Positions 29,651 to 37,125 of a stretch of 64,000 nt of DNA are shown piece by piece. Below the pieces are notes generated by a model. The model worked only from the letters and a program-made list of their open reading frames with translations, ran no database searches and was not told the DNA's origin. Position 1 is the stretch's first letter. Every line of letters starts with the position of its first letter. Position numbers and translations under genes: made by a program. The stretch comes from Myxococcus stipitatus (GTDB lineage: Bacteria; Myxococcota; Myxococcia; Myxococcales; Myxococcaceae), in contig NZ_CP102770.1 of assembly GCF_038561935.1 (NCBI RefSeq), forward strand, positions 868,001 to 932,000, written 5' to 3'.

Positions 29651-30355
29651 ATGATGACGACAGACATTTCCAATGAGCGAATCCGAGTGGCCCTCCTGGA
29701 GGACCAGCAGGTCTTCAGGGAGAGTCTGGTGTTGGTCCTGGAGAACGCGGGGATGGATGTGGTGGCGCGCTGCTCGCAGACGCCTCCCTTCCTGGCGCGG
29801 GTGCGGGAGCACATGCCACACGTCGCCGTGCTGGACTTGAGGCTGGTGCCTCCGGACCAGGATGGGACGGAGACGGGGCTGACGGTGCTGCAGTGCCTGC
29901 ACGACTTCTACCCGTCGGTGAAGGCCCTGGTGTTGTCGAGTCATCACGAGCAGGACGTGGTGGAGCAATGTCTCCACGCGGGCGCGGCGGGCTACCTGTG
30001 GAAACACAACGTGGGCTGCGCGGACGTCGTGGAGGCCGTCACCCGGGTGGCGCGGGGCGAGCGGCTGATGCCCACCGGACTGTCCTGGGGGCCGTCCGTG
30101 CCGGGGTTCCTGCCGCAGGAGGAGGTTCCCCTGGGCGGCGTGGAGCTGGGGCTGCTCACGCCTCGCGAGCGCGAGGTGCTGGGGTACGTGGCGGCGGGCG
30201 CGGACAACCTCAAGATCGCCGCGTGCCTGAGCATCACCGAGCGCACGGTGAAGGCGCACATCACCAGCATCTACAAGAAGCTGGGCTCGGAGAACCGCAC
30301 GCAGCTGGCTGTCCTGGCGTGCCAGCTGGGCGTTCACCGCCCGGCAGGCGTGTGA
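29651..30355 (+). CDS. NarL/FixJ-family response regulator
   Basis: About 234 residues from ATG 29651 (or ATG 29654), with GGAG just upstream; a TTG at 29633 is less likely. The receiver has VALLEDQQVF and VAVLDLRLVPPDQDG, where a few extra residues follow the phospho-acceptor Asp, then ALVLSSHHEQ and GYLWKHN (Lys). The LuxR-type helix-turn-helix occupies about residues 165-225: LTPREREVLGYVAAGADNLK and ITERTVKAHITSIYKKLG. It binds DNA as a dimer in this family. Its likely kinase is the divergent PAS kinase. It ends in a strong bidirectional hairpin. Confidence 0.9.
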   Translation: MMTTDISNERIRVALLEDQQVFRESLVLVLENAGMDVVARCSQTPPFLARVREHMPHVAVLDLRLVPPDQDGTETGLTVLQCLHDFYPSVKALVLSSHHEQDVVEQCLHAGAAGYLWKHNVGCADVVEAVTRVARGERLMPTGLSWGPSVPGFLPQEEVPLGGVELGLLTPREREVLGYVAAGADNLKIAACLSITERTVKAHITSIYKKLGSENRTQLAVLACQLGVHRPAGV

Positions 30356-30474
30356 GACTCCAGGGTCGGCACTTGCAGGCAATGGGAAGGAATTGGCGGG
30401 CGTGGCAGGGTGTGAAAGCCCGTGGCGCTCCTCCCCTCCCCCCGCGCCAGGGGCGTGACGTGACAGAACTCCGG

Positions 30475-30513
30475 CGGGCCAGGGCAGTGACACGCAGCGC
30501 CTGCCCTGGCCCG
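30475..30513. terminator. Perfect 13-bp inverted repeat between convergent genes
   Basis: CGGGCCAGGGCAG (30475-30487) and CTGCCCTGGCCCG (30501-30513) are exact inverse complements around a 13-nt loop. It sits between the ends of the NarL-type regulator and the methyltransferase and can serve both strands. A short T-containing run follows on the plus strand. Confidence 0.75.
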
Positions 30514-30532
30514 TTGCTGTTCGTGAGCGGCG

Positions 30533-31555
30533 TCAGGGCTTGACGGCCGTCACCAGCTCGAAGGGCCCACCGCCGAGGACGCGCGTCTGCTCGAAGCCCG
30601 CCTCGTCGAGCATCCGCTGGTAGAGCTCCACCTCGCGCAGCCGGCTGACGCACGAGTCCACGCCGATGAGGAAGTACGTCCAGAAGAACTGCGCGGCCAG
30701 CCGCTCCTGCGTCCGGAACTCCTCGCAGATGATGACGCGCCCGCCCGACGGCAGCGCGGCCCACGCGGACTTGAGCAGGTGCAGCGCCGTCTGCGCGGAC
30801 CAGTCGTGCAGCACGCGCACGAACATCAGCACGTCATAGCCACCGGGCAGCGGCTCCTGGAGGAAGTCCCCGGGCACGAAGCCCAGCCGGGAGGGCCCCA
30901 GGTCGAAGCGCTCCCGCGTGCGCTCCACCAGGGGCTGGGTGGCCGGCAGGTTGTAGACGTCCACGCGCGCGGTGGGGTGCTCTCGCGTCAGGTGCGCCGC
31001 GAGGCTGCCATCCCCGCCGCCCACGTCGAGCACGCGCATGCCGTCGCGCCACAGGTGCCGGGCGTGCTGCCGCAGCGACTCCAGGATGGGCGGCAGCCCC
31101 ACGGCCATGCTGGTCTCGAAGCCCTCCAGCTGCTCGGGCGTGCGCAGGGGCCAGTCGAAGTCGTCCGGGGAGATGGAGTGCTGGCCGCGCAGCACCTCGG
31201 GCAGGCGCCCGTGCAGCTTGCGCCAGGCGAACTTCTCCCGGTCTCGCTCCCGAGACTGCGGCCCGACGACGGCCTGGGCCGCCTCGCGCAGGCCCGGCAC
31301 CGCGCGGTAGCGCGCCGACGCGAGCGCGTCCGTGTCCTGCTCGCGCTTCACCAGCCCCAGGCTCTCCAGGCAGTCCAGCAGCTTGTAGAGCCGGCCTGGC
31401 ACCAGCGAGTGCTTCGCGGACAGCTCCGCGAGCGTGATGGGGGAGGGGCCCTCCAGCGAGTCGAGCAGCCCCAGCTGGAGCGACGCCTCCACCACGTCCA
31501 CCGCCTTCGCGCCATTGTATAGCAGGTGCAACAGCGCGCGCGGCGACTGAGTCAC
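30533..31555 (-). CDS. SAM-dependent methyltransferase (O-methyltransferase family 2 type)
   Basis: A 340-residue enzyme. An N-terminal dimerisation/winged-helix domain (about 1-100: LLHLLYNGAKAVDVVEASLQ, LAELSAKHSL, LYKLLDCLESLGLV) precedes a Rossmann domain with VLDVGGGDGSLAAHL (SAM-binding motif I), FVPGDFLQEPLP, and DVLMFVRVLHDW. The family includes plant and bacterial small-molecule O-methyltransferases and some C- or N-methyltransferases of secondary metabolism. GTG 31555 overlaps the stop of the TDO-like gene as GTGA, so both are translated together. The substrate is probably a product or analogue of the upstream enzyme's reaction. Confidence 0.88.
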   Translation of the reverse strand: MTQSPRALLHLLYNGAKAVDVVEASLQLGLLDSLEGPSPITLAELSAKHSLVPGRLYKLLDCLESLGLVKREQDTDALASARYRAVPGLREAAQAVVGPQSRERDREKFAWRKLHGRLPEVLRGQHSISPDDFDWPLRTPEQLEGFETSMAVGLPPILESLRQHARHLWRDGMRVLDVGGGDGSLAAHLTREHPTARVDVYNLPATQPLVERTRERFDLGPSRLGFVPGDFLQEPLPGGYDVLMFVRVLHDWSAQTALHLLKSAWAALPSGGRVIICEEFRTQERLAAQFFWTYFLIGVDSCVSRLREVELYQRMLDEAGFEQTRVLGGGPFELVTAVKP

Positions 31556-32439
31556 GAGTCGCCCCTCGGCGCGGAGGTCAGTCCCGCGTGCATGGGGCAG
31601 GCGCCGCCAACGATGGGCGTGGCGTAGGCGCCCATGGCGCCCTCCATGCAACCCTCGCGGCTGGCGCCCGGGGCATGGCCGCCCTCGCGCCGCCAGCTGG
31701 CGGTCAGCTCCACGCGCGCGTCCCAGAGGCTGCGGAACAAGGGCAGCGTCATGCGCCCCGCCAGCACCTGCGTGGGCAGGCCGTCCAGCGCCTTCACGGA
31801 GCGGTCCACGCCGATGGTGCGCCGCACCAGCTGGAAGTGCGCGTGCAGCCAGCCCTGGAACGCCTCGTCGACATCCAGCAGCTGCTCGCACAGGCGCTTC
31901 AAGTCATCCGGCCCGCCCCGGTAGATGCCGAGCACCGTCTGGCCGCGCCGCGCGAGCAGCCGCTCGAACGCCAGCGCCAGGCCCTCCGCCGCCTTGCGGA
32001 ACATGTTGTAACCCGGTGACTCCTGTCCGGAGCCATTGCCCAGGCTGCGGCGGATGACCTGATAGGTGTCGGGCGTCATCGTCTCCAGCACGCCCAGCTC
32101 GGTGGACAGGCCGCGGACGATGCGCACCACGCGCTCCAGCCGCGCGGACGCCGCCCACAGCGCGTCCCGGTCCAGCTCCGCCACGAGCTCGACGGTCTCC
32201 CGCGAGGCCAGCTTCAGCCACAGCTCCTGCGCCTGATGCACCACCTGGAACATCAGCTCGTCGTGGGCGACGCGCTCGCCCTCTCCCGACTGCAGGGACA
32301 GCAGCTGAGGGGTCTTCAGGTAGACCTCGTAGTCCAGCTCCCCCCGGCCCACCCACTTCTTCAACAGGGGGTTGAAGAGAGGGGTATCCAATTCTTGCCG
32401 CAATTTTTCCGCGAAACTGTAACCGGGTGACGTGTGCAT
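31552..32439 (-). CDS. Tryptophan 2,3-dioxygenase superfamily haem enzyme
   Basis: A 295-residue protein of normal TDO length. Recognisable features: AHDELMFQVVHQAQELWLKL with His59 (matches the HDEMLFIVQHQ segment of Xanthomonas TDO), IRRSLGNGSGQESPGY with Arg130 (equivalent of Arg117) and LHAHFQLVRRTIG with His201 at the place of the proximal haem ligand. The GTGGSSG substrate loop that normally follows the haem ligand is replaced by an unrelated VKALDGLPTQ segment, so a non-canonical substrate or reaction is likely. A 40-residue tail with a GACPMHAG end is unusual. GGAGG upstream fixes ATG 32439. First gene of a two-gene operon with the methyltransferase. Confidence 0.85.
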   Translation of the reverse strand: MHTSPGYSFAEKLRQELDTPLFNPLLKKWVGRGELDYEVYLKTPQLLSLQSGEGERVAHDELMFQVVHQAQELWLKLASRETVELVAELDRDALWAASARLERVVRIVRGLSTELGVLETMTPDTYQVIRRSLGNGSGQESPGYNMFRKAAEGLALAFERLLARRGQTVLGIYRGGPDDLKRLCEQLLDVDEAFQGWLHAHFQLVRRTIGVDRSVKALDGLPTQVLAGRMTLPLFRSLWDARVELTASWRREGGHAPGASREGCMEGAMGAYATPIVGGACPMHAGLTSAPRGDS

Positions 32440-32599
32440 GGGGCCCTCCAGAAGGGTCGGGGTGGGCACTCGAAGATGAGGTGCGAAGGAGTTGTGCCTG
32501 TCGGTGACGGCGGACGTGACTCGCTACGGGATGCAGCGAGGAGGTGCGCCGAGCCTGGGACGGTTCAGGGCTCCCAGGCCCGGGAAGGACACAGCGACT

Positions 32600-32995
32600 T
32601 CAGGGGACAGCGGGTGGACGAGGCTTGAGTCGGAAGGTGCGCAGCCGGTTGGCGAGGTCCTCTCCCTGGACGCTCTTGGAGATGTATCCATCCGCGCCGG
32701 AGGCCAGTGCGAGCGAGCGCAGCTTGGACTCATCCGAGGCGGAGTAGAGGATGAACTTCGTCTTGGCGGAAGCGTACTGCCGGGCCAGGTTGACGACCTT
32801 GTCGCCCTTGAGGGCGGGGAAGTTGACGTCGATGAGGACGAAGTCCGGCTCCGATGCGCTGACCAGGTTGGAGACACCCAGGGCCGACGTGTGTGTCAGC
32901 ACCTCGAAGCCGTAGCTGCTCAGCGAGCGCTGGACGAGGTCGAGCAGGTCCGGGTCATCGTCCACCACCAGGACGCGTGCTTTTTCTTCAGCCAT
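32600..32995 (-). CDS. Single-domain response regulator, last gene of the FIST/hybrid kinase operon
   Basis: A 131-residue receiver: VLVVDDDPDL, FVLIDVNFPALKGDK (Asp acceptor), FILYSASDES and GYISKSVQGEDL (Lys). ATG 32995 overlaps the end of the hybrid kinase by eight bases. It is closely related to the receiver at 27535-27939, suggesting a duplication, yet they belong to different kinase contexts. It is a plausible phospho-partner of the hybrid kinase just upstream. Confidence 0.9.
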   Translation of the reverse strand: MAEEKARVLVVDDDPDLLDLVQRSLSSYGFEVLTHTSALGVSNLVSASEPDFVLIDVNFPALKGDKVVNLARQYASAKTKFILYSASDESKLRSLALASGADGYISKSVQGEDLANRLRTFRLKPRPPAVP

Positions 32996-35930
32996 GGCTT
33001 CTCCCTAGATGCTTGCGAATCATCTCGAGCAACTGGTCACGATCAAGGGGCTTGGTGAGGTACGCGGTGCAGCCCGCCGCGTGTGCTTTGTCTTGATACT
33101 CCCGCCCCGCATGCGCCGTCACCGCGATGACCGGCACGTTGGCCACGGAGGGCACCGCACGCAAGCGGCGTGTTGCCTCCCAACCATCCAGGCGCGGCAG
33201 GGACAGGTCCATCAAAATGAGGTCTGGATTGTCGCGCGTCGCGCGCTCCAGACCGTGTTCTCCATCCTCCGCCTCGATGACCTCGAACAATCCGCCGAGG
33301 TATCGCCGGACGATGTCCCGATTCTGGGCACTGTCTTCCACATACAAGATGCGCGGCAGCCTTCCCGCTGTCGCCGCGCGCTGTGACAACAGGAGGCCCT
33401 TGGCTTGAGCGATGACGTCCTCGAGCGCGTGGCCTCCCTTCTTCACGAAGCCCGCGAAGCCGTCTCGCAGGAGTGCTTCCTCATCGGACGTGAGCGACTT
33501 GCCGGTGAGCACGACGACAGGGACCTGGAGCTTCTCGGCGCGCAGGCGCCGCAGCACCTCGAAGCCATCCAGGTTGGGCATCATCAAATCCAGCACGACG
33601 AGCGACGGCGGAGACACCCGCGCCTTGAGCAGCGCGTCCTCGCCGTTGCGCGCCTCGGCGGTGCTGAAGCCGGCGCGGCGCAGGTTGCGGCTGACGAGCT
33701 CGCGCGTGGCCGCGTCGTCGTCCACCACCAGCACCTCGCCCACGCCGGCCGCGGTGCCGTTGGTGGGGCCCAGGCAGCGCTGCACCACCTCCACCAGCCG
33801 CTCCGGCTCCACGGGCTTGACCAGGTACTCGCACGCGCCCAGCGAGAAGCCGCGCGCGCGCTGCTCCTCCACGGAGATGAGGATGACGGGGATGCCCGCC
33901 AGCGCCGGCTCGCTCTTGAGCTGGCTGAGCACGGACCAGCCGTCCAGCTTGGGCAGGTGGATGTCCAGGAGGATGGCCTGGGGCTTGAGCTCGCGGGCGC
34001 GCTTGAGCGCGGCGATGCCGTCCTCGGCCACGACGACCTTGAAGCCCGCGGGCGCCAGCTGGCCGGTGACGAGCTGCTGGATGAGCGGGTCGTCATCCAC
34101 CACCAGCACGGTGCTGCCCGGCTGCGCGACGGCGTTGAGGTGGTGGGCCACCTCCGCCACCGGCACCGCGCGCTCCACGCCATTCGGAGCGTCGGTGGGC
34201 GCGTCCGCCATGTTGGGCAGGCGCACGGTGAAGGTGGTGCCGCGGCCCAGGGTCGACGTCACGGAGACGTTGCCGCCCAGGACGCGCGACAGCTCCCGGA
34301 CGATGGCCAGGCCCAGGCCCGTGCCGCCCACCTTGCGCGTGGTGGAGCCGTCCACCTGGCGGAACTTCTCGAAGATGAAGGGCAGCTGGTCGGAGGGGAT
34401 GCCGACGCCGGTGTCCTCCACCGTCATCACCACCTCGTCACCGGAGGGCACCACGCTCAGCGCCACCTCACCCGTCTCGGTGAACTTGGCGGCGTTGCTC
34501 AAGAGGTTGAGCATGATCTGCCGCAGCTTCAGCGCGTCGGTGCGGAGGATGCCCGCGGCCACGTCGATGTGCGTGGTGAGGGCCACGTCCTTGCCCTTGA
34601 GGTACTCCTTCACCGTGGCCATGCACTCGTCGGCCAGCTCGCGCACGTCCACGGCCTCGCTGACGACCTCCACCCGGCCCGCCTCGATTTTCGACAGGTC
34701 CAGGATGTCGTTGATGAGCGCCAGCAGCGTCTTGGCGTTCGTCTTCACGACGTTGAGGTCGCGGCGGCCGTGGGCCGTCAGGCGCGAGCCCTCCTCGCGC
34801 ATCAAGAGGTCGCAGTAGCCGATGATGCCGTTGAGGGGCGTGCGGATTTCGTGGCTGAAGTTGGCCAGGAACTCGCTCTTGAGGCGGGCGGCGGCCTCGG
34901 CCTCGCGGGCACGCTCCTCCTCGTTGCGCTTGGCCACCGCCAGCTCCTGGGCCAGCCGGTCCAGGTCCTCGTTCTGCTGGCGGATGATCTCCATCTGCAG
35001 CGCGCGCTGCTGGTAGGACGCCAGCGAGCGGGCGGACACCGCGCGCGTGCGTTTGATCTCCTCCAGGCTCGCGGCCAGCTGCTTGTTGGCCGCCTCCAGC
35101 TCCGCCTTGGACGCGCGCAGCATCTCCTCGTTCTGCTTGCGCTCGGTGATGTCCTCGGTGACGCCGAGCAGGTAGCTGGCCTCCCCGGAGCCATCCATGA
35201 GCGGCAGCTTGCGCGTGGCGAAGATGCGGTCCACGCCGCCGGCGCGGGCCACCTCCTCGAAGGCGCGCATCTTCTTGGAGGCGAGAATCTCCGAGTCGAT
35301 GGTGATGAACGAGTCGGCCTGCTCCGGCGGGAAGTAGTCGTGGTCCAGCTTGCCGAGCAGCCACTCCTTGGTGACGTTGAACGCGTCGGCGAAGGTCTTG
35401 TTGACCACCACCAGCCGGCGCGTCTTCGCGTCCTTCACGAAGAGGACGAAGGGCAGCGCGTCCAGGATGTTGCCGAGAATCCAGTTGGTGCGCAGCAGCT
35501 CCTCGGTGGTGGCGTCATGGCGCAGCTGCGCGCCGGCCAGCGGCAGCTCGCGACGCAGCACGGGCGCCAGGCGGTTGAAGCGGTCCTCGCTGACGTAGTC
35601 GCGGGCGCCCGCGCGGGTGCTGGCCTCCAGCGTGTCGTCGCTCCACTCGCGCGACAGCACCACGAAGGGCAGCTCGCGCTGCTGCTTGCGCCACAGCACC
35701 TGCGCCTCGGCGAAGCCCAGGCCCGGCACCTCCGAGCCACAGACGACCAGCGACCAGGAGCGCGACAGCGCGGCCTCCAGCGCGGCCCGCGTGGTGGCGC
35801 GCTCCGAGCTGGCGATGACACCCGCGTGGCCGAGCGCCTCTTCCACGCGCTGGCACTCGCGCTCGCTGCCCACCACCAGGAGGGTGGCGGTGTCCGTGGG
35901 CGGGACGGGGGGAGTGAGGGTGTTGACCAT
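32988..35930 (-). CDS. Hybrid histidine kinase: degenerate receiver, PAS, kinase core, three receivers
   Basis: 980 residues, no transmembrane helix. Residues 15-130 look like a receiver but lack the acidic pair and the phospho-acceptor (SWSLVVCGSEVPGLGF). A PAS domain follows at about 150-275 (ILDALPFVLFVKDAKTRRLV, then LLGVTEDITERKQ), then a coiled coil (275-340). HisKA has NFSHEIRTPLNGIIGY with His360. The ATPase shows IMLNLLSNAAKF, EDTGVGIPSDQLPFIFEKFR and GGTGLGLAIVREL. Three receivers follow with AILLDIHLPKLDG, VVLDLMMPNLDG and LILMDLSLPRLDG. The ATG lies 3 bp after the FIST stop, and the next gene overlaps its end. A FIST protein followed by a hybrid kinase is the NosP/NahK arrangement. 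Confidence 0.93.
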   Translation of the reverse strand: MVNTLTPPVPPTDTATLLVVGSERECQRVEEALGHAGVIASSERATTRAALEAALSRSWSLVVCGSEVPGLGFAEAQVLWRKQQRELPFVVLSREWSDDTLEASTRAGARDYVSEDRFNRLAPVLRRELPLAGAQLRHDATTEELLRTNWILGNILDALPFVLFVKDAKTRRLVVVNKTFADAFNVTKEWLLGKLDHDYFPPEQADSFITIDSEILASKKMRAFEEVARAGGVDRIFATRKLPLMDGSGEASYLLGVTEDITERKQNEEMLRASKAELEAANKQLAASLEEIKRTRAVSARSLASYQQRALQMEIIRQQNEDLDRLAQELAVAKRNEEERAREAEAAARLKSEFLANFSHEIRTPLNGIIGYCDLLMREEGSRLTAHGRRDLNVVKTNAKTLLALINDILDLSKIEAGRVEVVSEAVDVRELADECMATVKEYLKGKDVALTTHIDVAAGILRTDALKLRQIMLNLLSNAAKFTETGEVALSVVPSGDEVVMTVEDTGVGIPSDQLPFIFEKFRQVDGSTTRKVGGTGLGLAIVRELSRVLGGNVSVTSTLGRGTTFTVRLPNMADAPTDAPNGVERAVPVAEVAHHLNAVAQPGSTVLVVDDDPLIQQLVTGQLAPAGFKVVVAEDGIAALKRARELKPQAILLDIHLPKLDGWSVLSQLKSEPALAGIPVILISVEEQRARGFSLGACEYLVKPVEPERLVEVVQRCLGPTNGTAAGVGEVLVVDDDAATRELVSRNLRRAGFSTAEARNGEDALLKARVSPPSLVVLDLMMPNLDGFEVLRRLRAEKLQVPVVVLTGKSLTSDEEALLRDGFAGFVKKGGHALEDVIAQAKGLLLSQRAATAGRLPRILYVEDSAQNRDIVRRYLGGLFEVIEAEDGEHGLERATRDNPDLILMDLSLPRLDGWEATRRLRAVPSVANVPVIAVTAHAGREYQDKAHAAGCTAYLTKPLDRDQLLEMIRKHLGRSHG

Positions 35931-35933
35931 GGC

Positions 35934-37097
35934 TCAGTTCGCCCCGAACACCAGCGTGGTGAGCGTGGTGTTGATGTGGAACCCGGAATAGATCTCGAAG
36001 TGCACGTTCATCCCCGCGGCGGTGGGCGCTGCCTTCAGGGTCTCCGCGAGCTGGGACACCGTGTTCGTCGCGTGCGCGTACCACATGCGCCCGCCGCAGT
36101 GGAACAGGAGCGCGGCCTGCGGATTCTGGACGCGCCGGGGCAGCTCGTCCGCGAAGAAGCCCCGCGTCATGCCGGCCATGTCGCCCAGCTTCATCAGCTC
36201 CAGCTCCGTGCCCTCCTCCAGCAGGTTGGCGAAGAGGATGGAGCCGTCCTCGTTGGGCCGCCACGCGGCGCGGATGAAGTACTCGCGGCCCACGCGCAGC
36301 GCGGTGGGGCGCACCGCGAAGCCCTGCGGCGTGCCGAACTCCAAATCCCTCACGTCCTTCACGCCCAGGATTTCCGCGTAGCGCTTCGCGGCGGGGAAGC
36401 CGTCGATTTCCAGCGCGCGCGTGTGGCTCTCATCCACCTTGGTGATGGTGAGCTTCTCCCCGGTGGGCACGTACCAGTGCGAGCGCAGCGCGGCCCAGGG
36501 CGCGTTGGTGCGGAACAGCGCCACCAGCACCGCGTCGGTGGCCACCTCGCCGTCCACGTGCACCAGCGCGGACTGGCGCGCCGGGTCCCGGTTGTGGTCG
36601 CTGGCGCCGCCGCCCACGAGCACCAGCGTCTGGTTCTTCTCGAGGATGCCCAGCAGCAGCTCCTCCTTCTTGTAGCGGAAGCCATCATCGATGACGAGGC
36701 CCACGCAGCGGCGCGAGTCCAGGTCCTGCTGGCGCACGCCCAGCTCCTCGCACGCGCGCTTGATGGCCATCTGCCCCGCGTTGATGGCGTCCACGGACAG
36801 CCCGGTGCCCAGGCCCAGGCCCACTTCCAAATCACCGGAGAGCGCGGCCATCACCACGCTGCCCTCGTGGATGCCGGTGTTGTCCAGCTCCCCCGCGGTG
36901 GTGGCGCCCACCAGCCGCGTGCCCTTGGGCAGCCGCTCGCGCACGGCGCGGTTGAGCGCGTACTGGTCGCGCTCCCGTGAGGCGAACATCGTCACCAGCA
37001 CGGGAGGGGTGGGGCCCAGTTGGCGAAGCAAATCCTCCGCGGCCGCAGCCGGCTCCTGGAGCGTGGTGCGAGCCGTCTGCATCTTCACTTGGGCCAT
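35934..37097 (-). CDS. FIST-domain sensor protein (NosP-like)
   Basis: A 387-residue soluble protein covering FIST_N (about 25-215: PVLVTMFASRERDQYALN, LVGATTAGELDNTG, GLVIDDGFRYKKEELLLG) and FIST_C (about 215-380: LEIDGFPAAKRYAEILGV, ending in EIYSGFHINTTLTTLVFG). FIST proteins sense small ligands; in Pseudomonas the stand-alone FIST protein NosP binds haem and nitric oxide and regulates the neighbouring hybrid kinase NahK. Histidines that could bind haem are in GASDHNRD, RSHWYVP, DESHTRA and GFHIN. I cannot tell which, if any, does. GGAGG five bases before ATG 37097 fixes the start. The preceding gene is a multihaem cytochrome, 28 bp away. Confidence 0.9.
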   Translation of the reverse strand: MAQVKMQTARTTLQEPAAAAEDLLRQLGPTPPVLVTMFASRERDQYALNRAVRERLPKGTRLVGATTAGELDNTGIHEGSVVMAALSGDLEVGLGLGTGLSVDAINAGQMAIKRACEELGVRQQDLDSRRCVGLVIDDGFRYKKEELLLGILEKNQTLVLVGGGASDHNRDPARQSALVHVDGEVATDAVLVALFRTNAPWAALRSHWYVPTGEKLTITKVDESHTRALEIDGFPAAKRYAEILGVKDVRDLEFGTPQGFAVRPTALRVGREYFIRAAWRPNEDGSILFANLLEEGTELELMKLGDMAGMTRGFFADELPRRVQNPQAALLFHCGGRMWYAHATNTVSQLAETLKAAPTAAGMNVHFEIYSGFHINTTLTTLVFGAN

Positions 37098-37125
37098 GGA
37101 GGTCCTCCAGAGGTGGAGCGGCGGC

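Noticed and set aside
33405-36980. Plus-strand frame of 1191 codons opposite the hybrid kinase and FIST genes
   Set aside because: Composition is Ala/His/Gln/Arg/Leu-rich without domains and it runs opposite two genes with clear domain matches.
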